In this document: piece by piece, positions 15,821 through 23,082 of the stretch
How the letters are laid out: each line of letters starts with the position of its first letter
How positions within the stretch are numbered: position 1 is the first letter of the stretch
NCBI GenBank assembly: GCA_934675465.1
Contig: CAKUQM010000015.1
Location: forward strand, 1 to 41,161
Direction of reading: 5' to 3'
DNA: 41,161 nt
Origin: an uncultured Erysipelotrichaceae bacterium
GTDB taxonomy: Bacteria > Bacillota_I > Bacilli_A > Erysipelotrichales > Erysipelotrichaceae
The notes under the pieces: model-generated
What the model was told of the DNA's origin: nothing
The model's database searches: none
What the model saw: the letters and a program-made list of their open reading frames with translations, nothing else
Translations under genes and position numbers: made by a program

Positions 15821-17283
15821 TGAATAAGTCATTTATTAGACATTCACTAAGTTTATGTGTAGGCATTGAGTCACTGTTTTTAATGTTGACTTCTTTAATT
15901 GCGCTTATTTATCACGAAAGAGGCTTTTTAGCATACTTCTTAACTGGTTTAATCGTTGGTCTTCCAACTCTATATAGCATTTCTAAGCGTCCCAAGAATA
16001 GTGTCTTTTTTGCGAAAGAAGGCTTTGTCCTTGTTGCTTTGTCTTGGATAGTTTTGAGTATGATTGGAGCAATCCCATTGTTACTACTAGGTGAGGCAAG
16101 TAACTTTGTCGATGCCTTATTTGAAATAGTATCTGGTTTTACCACAACTGGTGCCACTATCATGAATGATGTAACAGCACTAACTCACGCAACCTTATTT
16201 TGGCGTTCATTTACTCACTGGATTGGTGGTATGGGAATGCTGGTGTTTGCACTTGCAATATTACCAGGAACTGAAGGGAGAGCTATGTATATCATGAAAG
16301 CTGAGGCTCCAGGACCTTCTGTTGGTAAACTTGTTTCTAAGCTGTCTAATACCGCTAAGATTTTATATGGTATTTATGCTGGTTTAACTCTTTTACAGGT
16401 TGTTTCATTGTTGCTATGTAAGATGTCAATATTTGATTCGATAGTATTGTCTCTAGCTACTGCTGGTACTGGTGGTTTTGGTATCTTGAATGATTCCTTT
16501 GTGTCTTATTCAACTAGTGCTCAGCTTGTTACTACTATCTTTATGATTATCTTTGGTGTTAATTTTAATGTTTATTATTATTTATTGATTAAGGATTTTA
16601 AGGCAGCCTTTAAGTGTGAGGAAGCTCGTTGGTATTTTGGTATTATTATCGTTTCAGTATTATTGATTGCCTTTAATATTACTTCGATGTTTAACTCTTT
16701 CTTTGAAGCGCTTAAACATGCTTTCTTTAATGTTGGCTCAGTTATTACTACAACCGGTTTTGCCTCACATGACTTTAACACATGGCCAGAGTTTTCTAAG
16801 ACCATCTTATTAATATTAATGTTTATAGGTGCTTGCGCTGGTTCTACTGGTGGTGGTATTAAGGTGAGTAGAATTGTGATTATGTTGAAGGATTTTAAGA
16901 ATACTGTTGATCATTATGTTTTCCCAAGAAAAATTAAGCATGTTTTCTTTGAGGGCAAGGCTTTAAATAATGATTTGGTTTATTCAATCCGTTCTTATAT
17001 TTCCATTTATTTCTTCTTATTCTTTATTTCTTTACTTTTGTTAAGTTTGAATGATTTGGATTTCGCAACTAATTTTTCAGCAGTAGCAGCTTGTTTCAAT
17101 AATATCGGTCCTGCCTTTGGCTTGGCTGGCCCGATGTCAAATTATAATTGTTTTAATTATTTCTCTAAGATTGTGCTAATTTTTGATATGTTGGCAGGTC
17201 GTTTAGAGTTGATTCCGATTTTGATTTTATTTAGTCTTGCGAAAAATAGACGCAAACAAGTTAAGGCGATTGAAGATGAATAG
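15820..17283 (+). CDS. trkH: Trk/Ktr potassium channel subunit TrkH
   Basis: A 487-residue membrane protein, the K+-conducting partner of TrkA. Four pore-loop repeats with the expected glycines are visible: SGFTTTGATIM, TAGTGGFGILN, TTTGFASHD and NNIGPAFG. The cytoplasm-facing gate loop GSTGGGIKVSR follows the third. Around ten to twelve helices fit the SKT superfamily. The length is close to TrkH of E. coli and longer than the typical KtrB. The start codon overlaps the trkA stop by one base; the end overlaps nadK by eight. A K+ role is firm from motifs and the neighbouring trkA. Confidence 0.94.
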   Translation: MNKSFIRHSLSLCVGIESLFLMLTSLIALIYHERGFLAYFLTGLIVGLPTLYSISKRPKNSVFFAKEGFVLVALSWIVLSMIGAIPLLLLGEASNFVDALFEIVSGFTTTGATIMNDVTALTHATLFWRSFTHWIGGMGMLVFALAILPGTEGRAMYIMKAEAPGPSVGKLVSKLSNTAKILYGIYAGLTLLQVVSLLLCKMSIFDSIVLSLATAGTGGFGILNDSFVSYSTSAQLVTTIFMIIFGVNFNVYYYLLIKDFKAAFKCEEARWYFGIIIVSVLLIAFNITSMFNSFFEALKHAFFNVGSVITTTGFASHDFNTWPEFSKTILLILMFIGACAGSTGGGIKVSRIVIMLKDFKNTVDHYVFPRKIKHVFFEGKALNNDLVYSIRSYISIYFFLFFISLLLLSLNDLDFATNFSAVAACFNNIGPAFGLAGPMSNYNCFNYFSKIVLIFDMLAGRLELIPILILFSLAKNRRKQVKAIEDE

Positions 17284-18037
17284 AATATTATTGATTCCAA
17301 ATCCTAATTTATGTGACTTAGATAAGGCTGTTAAAGATGTTACTTCATATTTTGAAGACTTTGAGGTTTTTATTGATCCACTTGAAACAGATATAGCTTA
17401 TAAATGTCTTGATGAAAAGATGAAGGATTTTGATGTGGTTGTCACACTTGGTGGTGATGGTTCAATGTTGAAGGTTGTTGAACTGGTTTATAAACATGAC
17501 CTTTGTATGTTTGGAATTAATTATGGTGGTGTAGGCTATTTAACATCTCTTAAGAAGAATGAATTGGATGTTTTAAGAAACAAGACTTATATTGAAGAGA
17601 GAAGTGTTTTAGATGTTAGTATACCAACTCTAAACTATAAGCGTATCGCTTTAAATGATGCGGTTATTTTTAAGACCAATATCAATGTTCCAATTAAATT
17701 AAGTGTTGATGATGGAAGTGATACTTGTGAGCATTTTGCGGATGGCTTGATTGTGGCTACTTCTACTGGTTCTACTGCCTATTCTTATTCGGCTGGTGGG
17801 CCTGTCATTGAAGAAGGAAAACTTATCTTGACACCAATTTCTCCAGTACTTAGGAGAAGCACTTATAAGATTTATAATGATGATGTTTCTTTTAAGATTA
17901 ATTCCATTAGAGATAATCGTGATAAGGCTTATATATCAATCGACGGTTCTGATCAAATAGAGATTGATAGGGATAATACGGTGTTTGTTAAGAAAGCACC
18001 TAAGTGTTTAAAGATTGTGAGATTTGAGTATGATTGA
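17276..18037 (+). CDS. nadK: NAD kinase
   Basis: A 253-residue NAD kinase, which makes NADP+ from NAD+ with ATP or polyphosphate in the cytosol. The catalytic GGDG motif is at residues 59-62 (VTLGGDGSML), followed by FGINYGGVGYLTSL and the NAD-binding loop DGLIVATSTGSTAYSYSAGGP. The start is the ATG at 17276, eight bases inside trkH; a TTG further upstream in the same frame would add 13 residues with no family support. Its stop overlaps the next gene by eight bases. It is part of the folT-trk operon by spacing. It is shorter than many NadK enzymes, as is usual in Firmicutes. Confidence 0.94.
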   Translation: MNRILLIPNPNLCDLDKAVKDVTSYFEDFEVFIDPLETDIAYKCLDEKMKDFDVVVTLGGDGSMLKVVELVYKHDLCMFGINYGGVGYLTSLKKNELDVLRNKTYIEERSVLDVSIPTLNYKRIALNDAVIFKTNINVPIKLSVDDGSDTCEHFADGLIVATSTGSTAYSYSAGGPVIEEGKLILTPISPVLRRSTYKIYNDDVSFKINSIRDNRDKAYISIDGSDQIEIDRDNTVFVKKAPKCLKIVRFEYD

Positions 18038-18782
18038 ACGTAAAGAAATAACAATTGATTGTTTGCGTGATGAAAAAAGATATTTAACCGTATATGTGCC
18101 TGATAAAGAGGGCACATTTCCTGTTTTATATATGATGGATGGCCAGAATGTCTTTTTTGATGAGGATGCAACTTATGGTAAGTCATGGGGTATGTATGAT
18201 TATCTTGTGAAAAATGATGTTGATTTGATTGTGGTAGCTATTGATTCAAGCCGTGGCAAGAATAATGAGAGATTATTTGAATATGCACCATATGATTTTG
18301 TGGATTATCAATATGGTTTGATTAAGGCTGAGGCTAAGAAGTTTATAAAGTGGTTAGTAAGAGATCTTAAGTCTTATGTTGATGGTAAATATCCTGTAAA
18401 AGGTGATAGGGAGCATACTTTTATTGGTGGTTCTAGTATGGGTGGCTTGGTTTCTTATTATGCTTTGATGGAACATAATGATATATTTAGATGTGCTGCT
18501 TGTTTGTCTCCTTCTTTGTGGGTTGCCAATGACAAGCTTGTTAGACTTACAAAAAGAGCTTCTATTAAAAATGATACTGTGATTTATTTGGATTATGGTT
18601 CTAAGGAAGCTGGTAATAATAAGTATGCTAAAAGAGCGAAGGAAAGCTTTTGGAATTGTATTGATGCTTTAAAGAGTAGGCCAATTAACTTAAATGTTCA
18701 CGTTATTCAAGGTGGCGAACATAATGAGGCTAGTTGGGAAAAAAGAGTTCCTGTTTTTGTTGAGATGTTTTTAAGGGGGTAG
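18030..18782 (+). CDS. Esterase, alpha/beta hydrolase (enterochelin-esterase-like fold)
   Basis: A 250-residue putative esterase (PF00756-type). The nucleophile elbow GGSSMGG has Ser136; the oxyanion-side LYMMDGQNVF segment is typical of this group, and GGEHNEASW near the end gives a likely catalytic His. No signal peptide, so it acts in the cytosol. The ATG at 18030 overlaps nadK by eight bases. It is followed after four bases by an ATP-grasp gene and then by a convergent second esterase (19969-20706), forming a three-gene cluster with related content. Substrate unknown; members of this family cleave siderophore, S-formylglutathione or mycolyl esters, none of which is supported here. Confidence 0.82.
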   Translation: MIERKEITIDCLRDEKRYLTVYVPDKEGTFPVLYMMDGQNVFFDEDATYGKSWGMYDYLVKNDVDLIVVAIDSSRGKNNERLFEYAPYDFVDYQYGLIKAEAKKFIKWLVRDLKSYVDGKYPVKGDREHTFIGGSSMGGLVSYYALMEHNDIFRCAACLSPSLWVANDKLVRLTKRASIKNDTVIYLDYGSKEAGNNKYAKRAKESFWNCIDALKSRPINLNVHVIQGGEHNEASWEKRVPVFVEMFLRG

Positions 18783-18786
18783 ATAA

Positions 18787-19977
18787 ATGAAGAATTTTGT
18801 GTTTATTTCGCCTAATTTTCCAAGTAATTATTATCATTTTTGTCGTGAATTAAAGAATAATGGCTTAAGAGTTTTGGGCATTGGTGATAGTAGTTATGAA
18901 ATGTTGAGTCCTGAGCTTAAGGCTTCTTTGGATGAATATTATAAGGTTGATTCATTAGAAAATTATGAGAGTGTGTTTAAGGCGGTAGCTTTTTTCTCTT
19001 TTAAATATGGCAAGATTGATTATTTAGAGTCTAATAATGAATATTGGCTTGAACAAGATGCGATGCTTAGGGATGATTTTAATATCAATACTTCTTTTCA
19101 TCATGATGATATGAAGTATGTGAAGTTTAAGTCTAAGATGAAGGAAAAGTATGCTTTGGCTGGTATTCCTTGTGCTAGATATTATTTGGTAGAAACATAT
19201 GAAGGGTGTTTGGATTTTATTAATTGGGTAGGTTATCCGGTTATTGCCAAGCCGGATAATGGTGTTGGTGCTTGTGGTACTTATAAGATTAATAATGAAG
19301 CTGATTTGAAGCATTTCGTGGATTCAAAGGGTGATGCTTTGTATATTATGGAAGAATATATTGATGGAACAATTGTTTCTTATGATGCGATTGTTGATTC
19401 ACATGGTGATCCAATGTTTGAAACGGGTAATGTGACAACTTTTTCTTTATTAGAAGTTGTGAATAATTTGAGTGATTCAGCCTTCTATATTAGAAAAGAA
19501 CTTCCTGACGTTGTTAGGGAAAAGGGAAGAGCTGCTTTAAGGACTTTTGGTGTTAAGTCGCGTTTCATCCATTTTGAATTCTTTTGTTTAAATAAGGATC
19601 AATATTTGGGCAAGAAGGGTGATATTGTGGCGCTAGAGGTTAATATGCGTCCTAGTGGTGGTGTTTCTCCTGTAATGATGAATTACGCAAATGGAGTTGA
19701 TGTTTATAAGATTTGGGCGGATATGATTGCCTTTGATAAGTTGACTCATGAATATGATAGTCCACATCATTATTGCACTTTTGTGGGTAGAAGAGATGGA
19801 CTTAAGCATAAATTTACAATTGATGCCTTGAGAAGGAAGTATCCAGGTAAGATAGTTCTAGAGGAGAGAGTAGAAAAAGCTCTTTCTGGGGCTATGGGTG
19901 ACTATATGTTTTTAGCGACCTTAGATAGCGAGGAAGAGCTTAATAGTTATTTAAGTGATGCGCTTAAGTTAGTCTAG
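18787..19977 (+). CDS. ATP-grasp domain ligase of unknown substrate
   Basis: A 396-residue protein with the N-terminal Rossmann-like preATP-grasp part (FVFISPNFPSNYYHFCREL) and an ATP-grasp core from about residue 115. Visible ATP-grasp features are GYPVIAKPDNGVGACGTY (phosphate-binding loop), MEEYIDG, and the metal-binding end ALEVNMRPSGG. Such enzymes join a carboxylate to an amine or thiol through an acyl phosphate. It resembles carboxylate-amine ligases and carbamoyl-phosphate-synthase-like proteins, but no named family is clear. GGGGG is just upstream of the ATG. It is adjacent to an esterase on the same strand and its end overlaps a second esterase on the other strand by nine bases. Product unknown. 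Confidence 0.78.
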   Translation: MKNFVFISPNFPSNYYHFCRELKNNGLRVLGIGDSSYEMLSPELKASLDEYYKVDSLENYESVFKAVAFFSFKYGKIDYLESNNEYWLEQDAMLRDDFNINTSFHHDDMKYVKFKSKMKEKYALAGIPCARYYLVETYEGCLDFINWVGYPVIAKPDNGVGACGTYKINNEADLKHFVDSKGDALYIMEEYIDGTIVSYDAIVDSHGDPMFETGNVTTFSLLEVVNNLSDSAFYIRKELPDVVREKGRAALRTFGVKSRFIHFEFFCLNKDQYLGKKGDIVALEVNMRPSGGVSPVMMNYANGVDVYKIWADMIAFDKLTHEYDSPHHYCTFVGRRDGLKHKFTIDALRRKYPGKIVLEERVEKALSGAMGDYMFLATLDSEEELNSYLSDALKLV

Positions 19978-20706
19978 AAGATATGGTAGGAAGTATTTGA
20001 TTTGTTTATACCACCAATACCAATCATGGCTAACATCACTTCCCCAATAATCAAACCAGGCGTTAATGCCTTTAATGTTGAATAAATATTCTAGATATTT
20101 ATAAGTTGGTATACCCATGTCTTCATAAGGACCCTGTCCTATACAAAAGATTATTTTCTTTTGGTTATAAGTATTTATATATGGGTGATTATTTGGCATG
20201 TTTGGTAAGAAAACTTCAGGTGAGTTGTTATAGAGGTTACCATCTGAATAGTCACCATAGAAGTATCTTGAATTAAAGACGCCTGATAAAGCCAATAGTC
20301 CTGTGAATAAATCAGGTCTTCTTAAGAAACAAATAGTGGCATGATTAGCCCCTAGGGAACAGCCAAAGGTTAATGGTAGTTTCTTGCATGGAGCTTTTTT
20401 GTTTATGATAGGAAGTACTTCGTTGATAATGAAGTTGAAGTATTGTTCCTGTCTATTACTTTTCCATTGTTTATCACCATCTGATGACCAAGTTTCTTCA
20501 TCAATTGAGTCAACGACAAATACTTGAATCTTTTCGTTGTTGATATAGTCAGCAATTTCATCGATTAAGCCAAAACTTTCATAGTTGTCAGCTTTTGAGT
20601 TTTGGGTTGGAAAGGCTAGAATGGGTTGGCCATTAGAGCCATATATGTTTATATTGATGTCTTTGTCTAATATATATGAATGGTATTGAATTGTGCAGTT
20701 GTGCAT
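19969..20706 (-). CDS. Second esterase, alpha/beta hydrolase
   Basis: A 245-residue putative esterase. The nucleophile motif is LTFGCSLGANHA (Ser in GCSLG) and SDVSHDWYWW near the end holds a likely catalytic His. It is only distantly similar to the esterase at 18030-18782, but of the same broad fold. The ATG at 20706 is chosen because AAGGAGA is correctly placed before it; a longer frame reading into the tRNA is an artefact. The ribosome site begins directly at the 3' end of tRNA-Arg, so the mRNA must be made by reading through the tRNA or by cutting at its 3' end. Its stop overlaps the ATP-grasp stop tail to tail. Confidence 0.78.
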   Translation of the reverse strand: MHNCTIQYHSYILDKDININIYGSNGQPILAFPTQNSKADNYESFGLIDEIADYINNEKIQVFVVDSIDEETWSSDGDKQWKSNRQEQYFNFIINEVLPIINKKAPCKKLPLTFGCSLGANHATICFLRRPDLFTGLLALSGVFNSRYFYGDYSDGNLYNNSPEVFLPNMPNNHPYINTYNQKKIIFCIGQGPYEDMGIPTYKYLEYLFNIKGINAWFDYWGSDVSHDWYWWYKQIKYFLPYLLD

Positions 20707-20718
20707 AAAAAATCTCCT

Positions 20719-20794
20719 TGGCGCGCCCAACAGGAATTGAACCTGCAGCCTTTTGAATCGGAGTCAAACGCTCTATCCGTTGAGCTATGGGCGC
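20719..20794 (-). tRNA. tRNA-Arg (anticodon CCG)
   Basis: A 76-base cloverleaf with acceptor stem GCGCCCA/TGGGCGC, discriminator G and encoded CCA (20719-20721). The anticodon loop CTCCGAT is closed by TTTGA/TCAAA and gives CCG. The T arm is GCAGGTTCAATTCCTGT. It lies one base after the dUTPase stop and directly before the ribosome site of the esterase gene, all on the minus strand. Confidence 0.95.
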
Positions 20795-20795
20795 A

Positions 20796-21275
20796 TTATT
20801 TACCGGTTGAGCCAAAGCCTCCGTGTCTACTTGTCTTTATTTCTTCTTCTTGGACGGTATAAAACTTTAAGAAGATGCCTTGAACGAAGCGTTCACCTTT
20901 GTTGATGATGATATCGTGATCTCCCATATTGATAATAGAGATAATGATATGACCTTGGTTGTCGGCATAGTAATAGTCACTATCAATGATTCCTACAGTG
21001 TTTGATAGAAACATTTGGTGTTTGATGCCAAATGATGATCTTGGATAAATATTTAAAACATAGCCTTCTTCCATTTGACAACGGATGCCTGTAGGTATTT
21101 TGATGTTTTGGCCTGGTTTAACAGTTATATCAAAGGGACATACAAAGTCATAACCAGCTGAACCTGTTGTGGCTCTTTTTGGTAGAATGATGTCTTGGTA
21201 TATTGTGTTATCTTTATTGTTTGTATCTTTTCTGAATTGGTCGATACTGACTTTTTGAAATCTTCCTATTTGCAT
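20796..21275 (-). CDS. dut: dUTP diphosphatase (dUTPase)
   Basis: A 159-residue trimeric-type dUTPase that hydrolyses dUTP to dUMP and pyrophosphate, keeping uracil out of DNA. All five family motifs are present in order: TGSAGYDF, YPRSSFGIKHQ, TVGIIDSDYY, KGERFVQGIF and the C-terminal RHGGFGSTGK arm that closes over the active site. Length fits. There is no Shine-Dalgarno site; a TATAAT box lies six bases before the ATG, so the mRNA may start at or next to the start codon. The tRNA-Arg gene follows one base after its stop, which suggests cotranscription. Confidence 0.94.
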   Translation of the reverse strand: MQIGRFQKVSIDQFRKDTNNKDNTIYQDIILPKRATTGSAGYDFVCPFDITVKPGQNIKIPTGIRCQMEEGYVLNIYPRSSFGIKHQMFLSNTVGIIDSDYYYADNQGHIIISIINMGDHDIIINKGERFVQGIFLKFYTVQEEEIKTSRHGGFGSTGK

Positions 21276-21281
21276 GTCTAA

Positions 21282-21287
21282 ATTATA
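21282..21287 (-). promoter_or_regulatory. -10 box of dut, six bases before the start codon
   Basis: TATAAT on the minus strand followed by TTAGAC and then ATG. With a usual 6-8 base distance to the start site, transcription would begin at or just before the A of ATG, giving a leaderless mRNA. Confidence 0.5.
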
Positions 21288-21338
21288 ATATGGAAAATAT
21301 CAATGAGAATAAGGAAAGCGAAAATATCAAAAAAAATG

Positions 21339-21412
21339 AATAAAAGAATCAAGAATCATTAGGCTATATGAGCCCTATTGATTATAGAAAATCATTTGGT
21401 TTATCATGTTAA
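21339..21412 (+). pseudogene. Remnant of an IS3-family transposase 3' end
   Basis: NKRIK (21339-21353) and, after a one-base frame change near 21353, SLGYMSPIDYRKSFGL before TAA (21410-21412). Together this is the conserved C-terminus of IS3-family OrfB transposases. No upstream part of the gene and no intact end of the element are seen, so only the tail survives. It lies between dut and an unrelated decayed gene. Confidence 0.7.
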
Positions 21413-21429
21413 TAAAGTCCAAGAAAACA

Positions 21430-21770
21430 TCCGCAGCTCCACCCTTATATATATCTAAACAATTACAAGATATATGTAAAGTAATTGAAGAATATGGACA
21501 AAAGGATAAAAACTATTGGCTTACAGGCCAATAGTATAAAGATGTTATGAATTCTAAACAATATAGCAATGTTGTATTATTAGATAAAATAGCAATGAAA
21601 CCATGGTTCTTAATAATATATAAAAGTGAATATGCCGGAATATGTATGAGTTGGTTTGTTCTAAAGTGTTAACTGAAATATCTTGGTTTGATTTCTCAAC
21701 AGAAAATGGTGGAGCAGGATGGAGAAAATTCGAAAGAATTTTTAAGGATGTTTATCAACAAAATTATTGA
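21430..21770 (+). pseudogene. Decayed gene of unknown family
   Basis: A coding trace of about 110 residues that is broken twice. From about 21430 it reads through LQDICKVIEEYGQKDKNYWL, meets an in-frame TAG near 21533, continues through VVLLDKIAMKPWFLIIYK and MSWFVLK, then needs a frame shift near 21665 to continue as EISWFDFSTENGGAGWRKF and ends KDVYQQNY before TGA (21768-21770). I do not recognise the family. The region between dut and the amidohydrolase (21276-21800) holds nothing else besides this and the IS3 remnant. Confidence 0.5.
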
Positions 21771-21800
21771 ACAAACTTAACAAGAAAGAAATGAAATAGT

Positions 21801-22643
21801 ATGATCGATTGGAAAAAAATAAAAAAGATAGATGCACATATACATTTAATGCCACCAGATGTTATTGAGGCTAATAAAGAGAATGGTGGTAACTTTATAG
21901 ATTTTGGTGATGTGAGAGATTATCTTGAAATAATGGATAAATATAATATTGAATCAGCCTTTATAATGCCATTTAATGATCCATATATGTTATCTATGGA
22001 TTTCAATGTATGCACCGTCCATAATAATTTGTTTGATATGTGTGGCAAAGCGAAAAATAGATTGTTTTGCTTTGCCGATATTGATATTAGAAATGATTTA
22101 GAAAGAACTATTCAAATATTAGAAGATGTAGTTAAAAGAGAAGAAGTATTAGGTTTGAAAATTCATGCAACAAATACCGCTTATCCGATTGATGGCATGT
22201 ATTATGATGAGGTTTTTAAATGGGCAAATAAAAATAATATTTTAGTAGAAATACATTCATATCCAAGAATACACCTTATGGATGATGTCTGTTCTCCGGC
22301 CAGGATAAAAAATGTTATAAAAAAATATCCGAAGCTACGTATATCGATTGCTCATATTGGTGGTTTTCAATATGAAGAATTAATTGACTTAGGACTGTTT
22401 TTTAATATCTCTGCAATATTGCCAGATTTGGTAGATAAGTACGGCATTGAAGATGCGAATAAAATCTTAAGAAGATTAGACGTAGAAAAATTAATATTTG
22501 CTACTGATTATCCTGATAATCGTAAACTTGAACCAAGCAAAATATATGACAAGTATTTTGAAATTCTAAGCAAAATGGACTTTTCAGAGGAAGAAGCTGA
22601 GAAAATATGCAGACTAAATGCATTGGAAATGATTAATAAATAA
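21801..22643 (+). CDS. Amidohydrolase-2-type metal-dependent hydrolase
   Basis: A 280-residue TIM-barrel hydrolase. The metal-binding HIH is at His13 and His15 (IDAHIHLMPPD); further expected residues lie in GLKIHATN, LVEIHSYP, IAHIGG and the late Asp in FATDYPDN. This fits the amidohydrolase-related family (PF04909) that includes decarboxylases and lactonases acting on small carboxylates. Substrate unknown. The start ATG has only a weak purine-rich site upstream (AAGAAAG). It is richer in A and T than the genes around it (for example many AAA and ATA codons) and follows the IS3 remnant and a broken gene, so it may have come in with a mobile element. It stands alone before the tRNA operon. 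Confidence 0.8.
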   Translation: MIDWKKIKKIDAHIHLMPPDVIEANKENGGNFIDFGDVRDYLEIMDKYNIESAFIMPFNDPYMLSMDFNVCTVHNNLFDMCGKAKNRLFCFADIDIRNDLERTIQILEDVVKREEVLGLKIHATNTAYPIDGMYYDEVFKWANKNNILVEIHSYPRIHLMDDVCSPARIKNVIKKYPKLRISIAHIGGFQYEELIDLGLFFNISAILPDLVDKYGIEDANKILRRLDVEKLIFATDYPDNRKLEPSKIYDKYFEILSKMDFSEEEAEKICRLNALEMINK

Positions 22644-22686
22644 TTGAGTTCAAAAATCAAAAAAATTAAAAAAGTTTAAAAAATGC

Positions 22687-22716
22687 TTGCCAAAGCTAAA
22701 AAGTATATGGTATATT
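22687..22716 (+). promoter_or_regulatory. Promoter of the tRNA Ser-Gly-Asp operon
   Basis: TTGCCA (22687-22692), 18-base spacer, TATATT (22711-22716), about 38 bases before the first mature tRNA. Confidence 0.7.
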
Positions 22717-22753
22717 AAATAGGCACTGATAAGTGGCAACACAGTGTTGAGAT

Positions 22754-22844
22754 GAAGAAGTACTCAAGAGGCCGAAGAGGAGGCCCTGCTAAGGCCTTAG
22801 GTCGGATTTCCGGCGCGAGGGTTCAAATCCCTCCTTCTTCGCCA
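22754..22844 (+). tRNA. tRNA-Ser (anticodon GCT)
   Basis: A 91-base class II tRNA with acceptor GAAGAAG/CTTCTTC, discriminator G and encoded CCA. The anticodon loop CTGCTAA between AGGCC and GGCCT gives GCT, reading AGC and AGU. The long variable arm (GGTCGGATTTCCGGC region) is the serine form. Confidence 0.95.
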
Positions 22845-22852
22845 GAATATAT

Positions 22853-22926
22853 GCAGATGTAGTTCAATGGTAGAACGCGACCTTGCCAAGGTCGACACGA
22901 GGGTTCAATTCCCTTCATCTGCTCCA
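22853..22926 (+). tRNA. tRNA-Gly (anticodon GCC)
   Basis: A 74-base cloverleaf, acceptor GCAGATG/CATCTGC, discriminator T, encoded CCA. The anticodon loop TTGCCAA between CGACC and GGTCG gives GCC. Eight bases after tRNA-Ser. Confidence 0.95.
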
Positions 22927-22932
22927 TTAAGT

Positions 22933-23008
22933 GGTCACGTGGTGTAGCGGTTAACATGCCTCCCTGTCACGGAGGAGATCGTGGGTTCGATTCCCATCGT
23001 GACCGCCA
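22933..23008 (+). tRNA. tRNA-Asp (anticodon GTC)
   Basis: A 76-base cloverleaf, acceptor GGTCACG/CGTGACC, discriminator G, encoded CCA. The anticodon loop CTGTCAC between CCTCC and GGAGG gives GTC. It is the last tRNA of the operon. Confidence 0.95.
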
Positions 23009-23021
23009 TTTGTAAGAATTG

Positions 23022-23048
23022 GAGTTATTGATTGATAACTCTTTTTTT
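23022..23048 (+). terminator. Terminator of the tRNA operon
   Basis: Stem GAGTTAT (23022-23028) and ATAACTC (23035-23041), six-base loop, seven following T. Confidence 0.88.
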
Positions 23049-23082
23049 TATATCATATTGCTTAGTGAAAGAAGGTATATAT

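Noticed and set aside
17237..17275. TTG start extending nadK upstream into trkH
   Set aside because: The added residues have no NadK similarity, and the ATG at 17276 gives the usual short overlap seen between other genes of this operon.
19969..20730. Longer start for the second esterase at 20730
   Set aside because: The extra residues would be read from the tRNA-Arg gene; the ATG at 20706 has a well-placed AAGGAGA.
20633..20862. Open frames on both strands across the tRNA-Arg region
   Set aside because: They run through a clear tRNA cloverleaf and into the ends of dut and the esterase; none has a ribosome site or recognisable sequence.
21401..21450. Terminal inverted repeat of the IS3-type element
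   Set aside because: A sequence after the transposase stop (GTCCAAGAAAACATCC) looks vaguely like an IS3 end, but no matching left end exists, so I could not support it.
23032..23082. Upstream start of the M18 aminopeptidase
   Set aside because: It lies inside the tRNA terminator stem-loop and T run; GAAGG marks the ATG at 23083.
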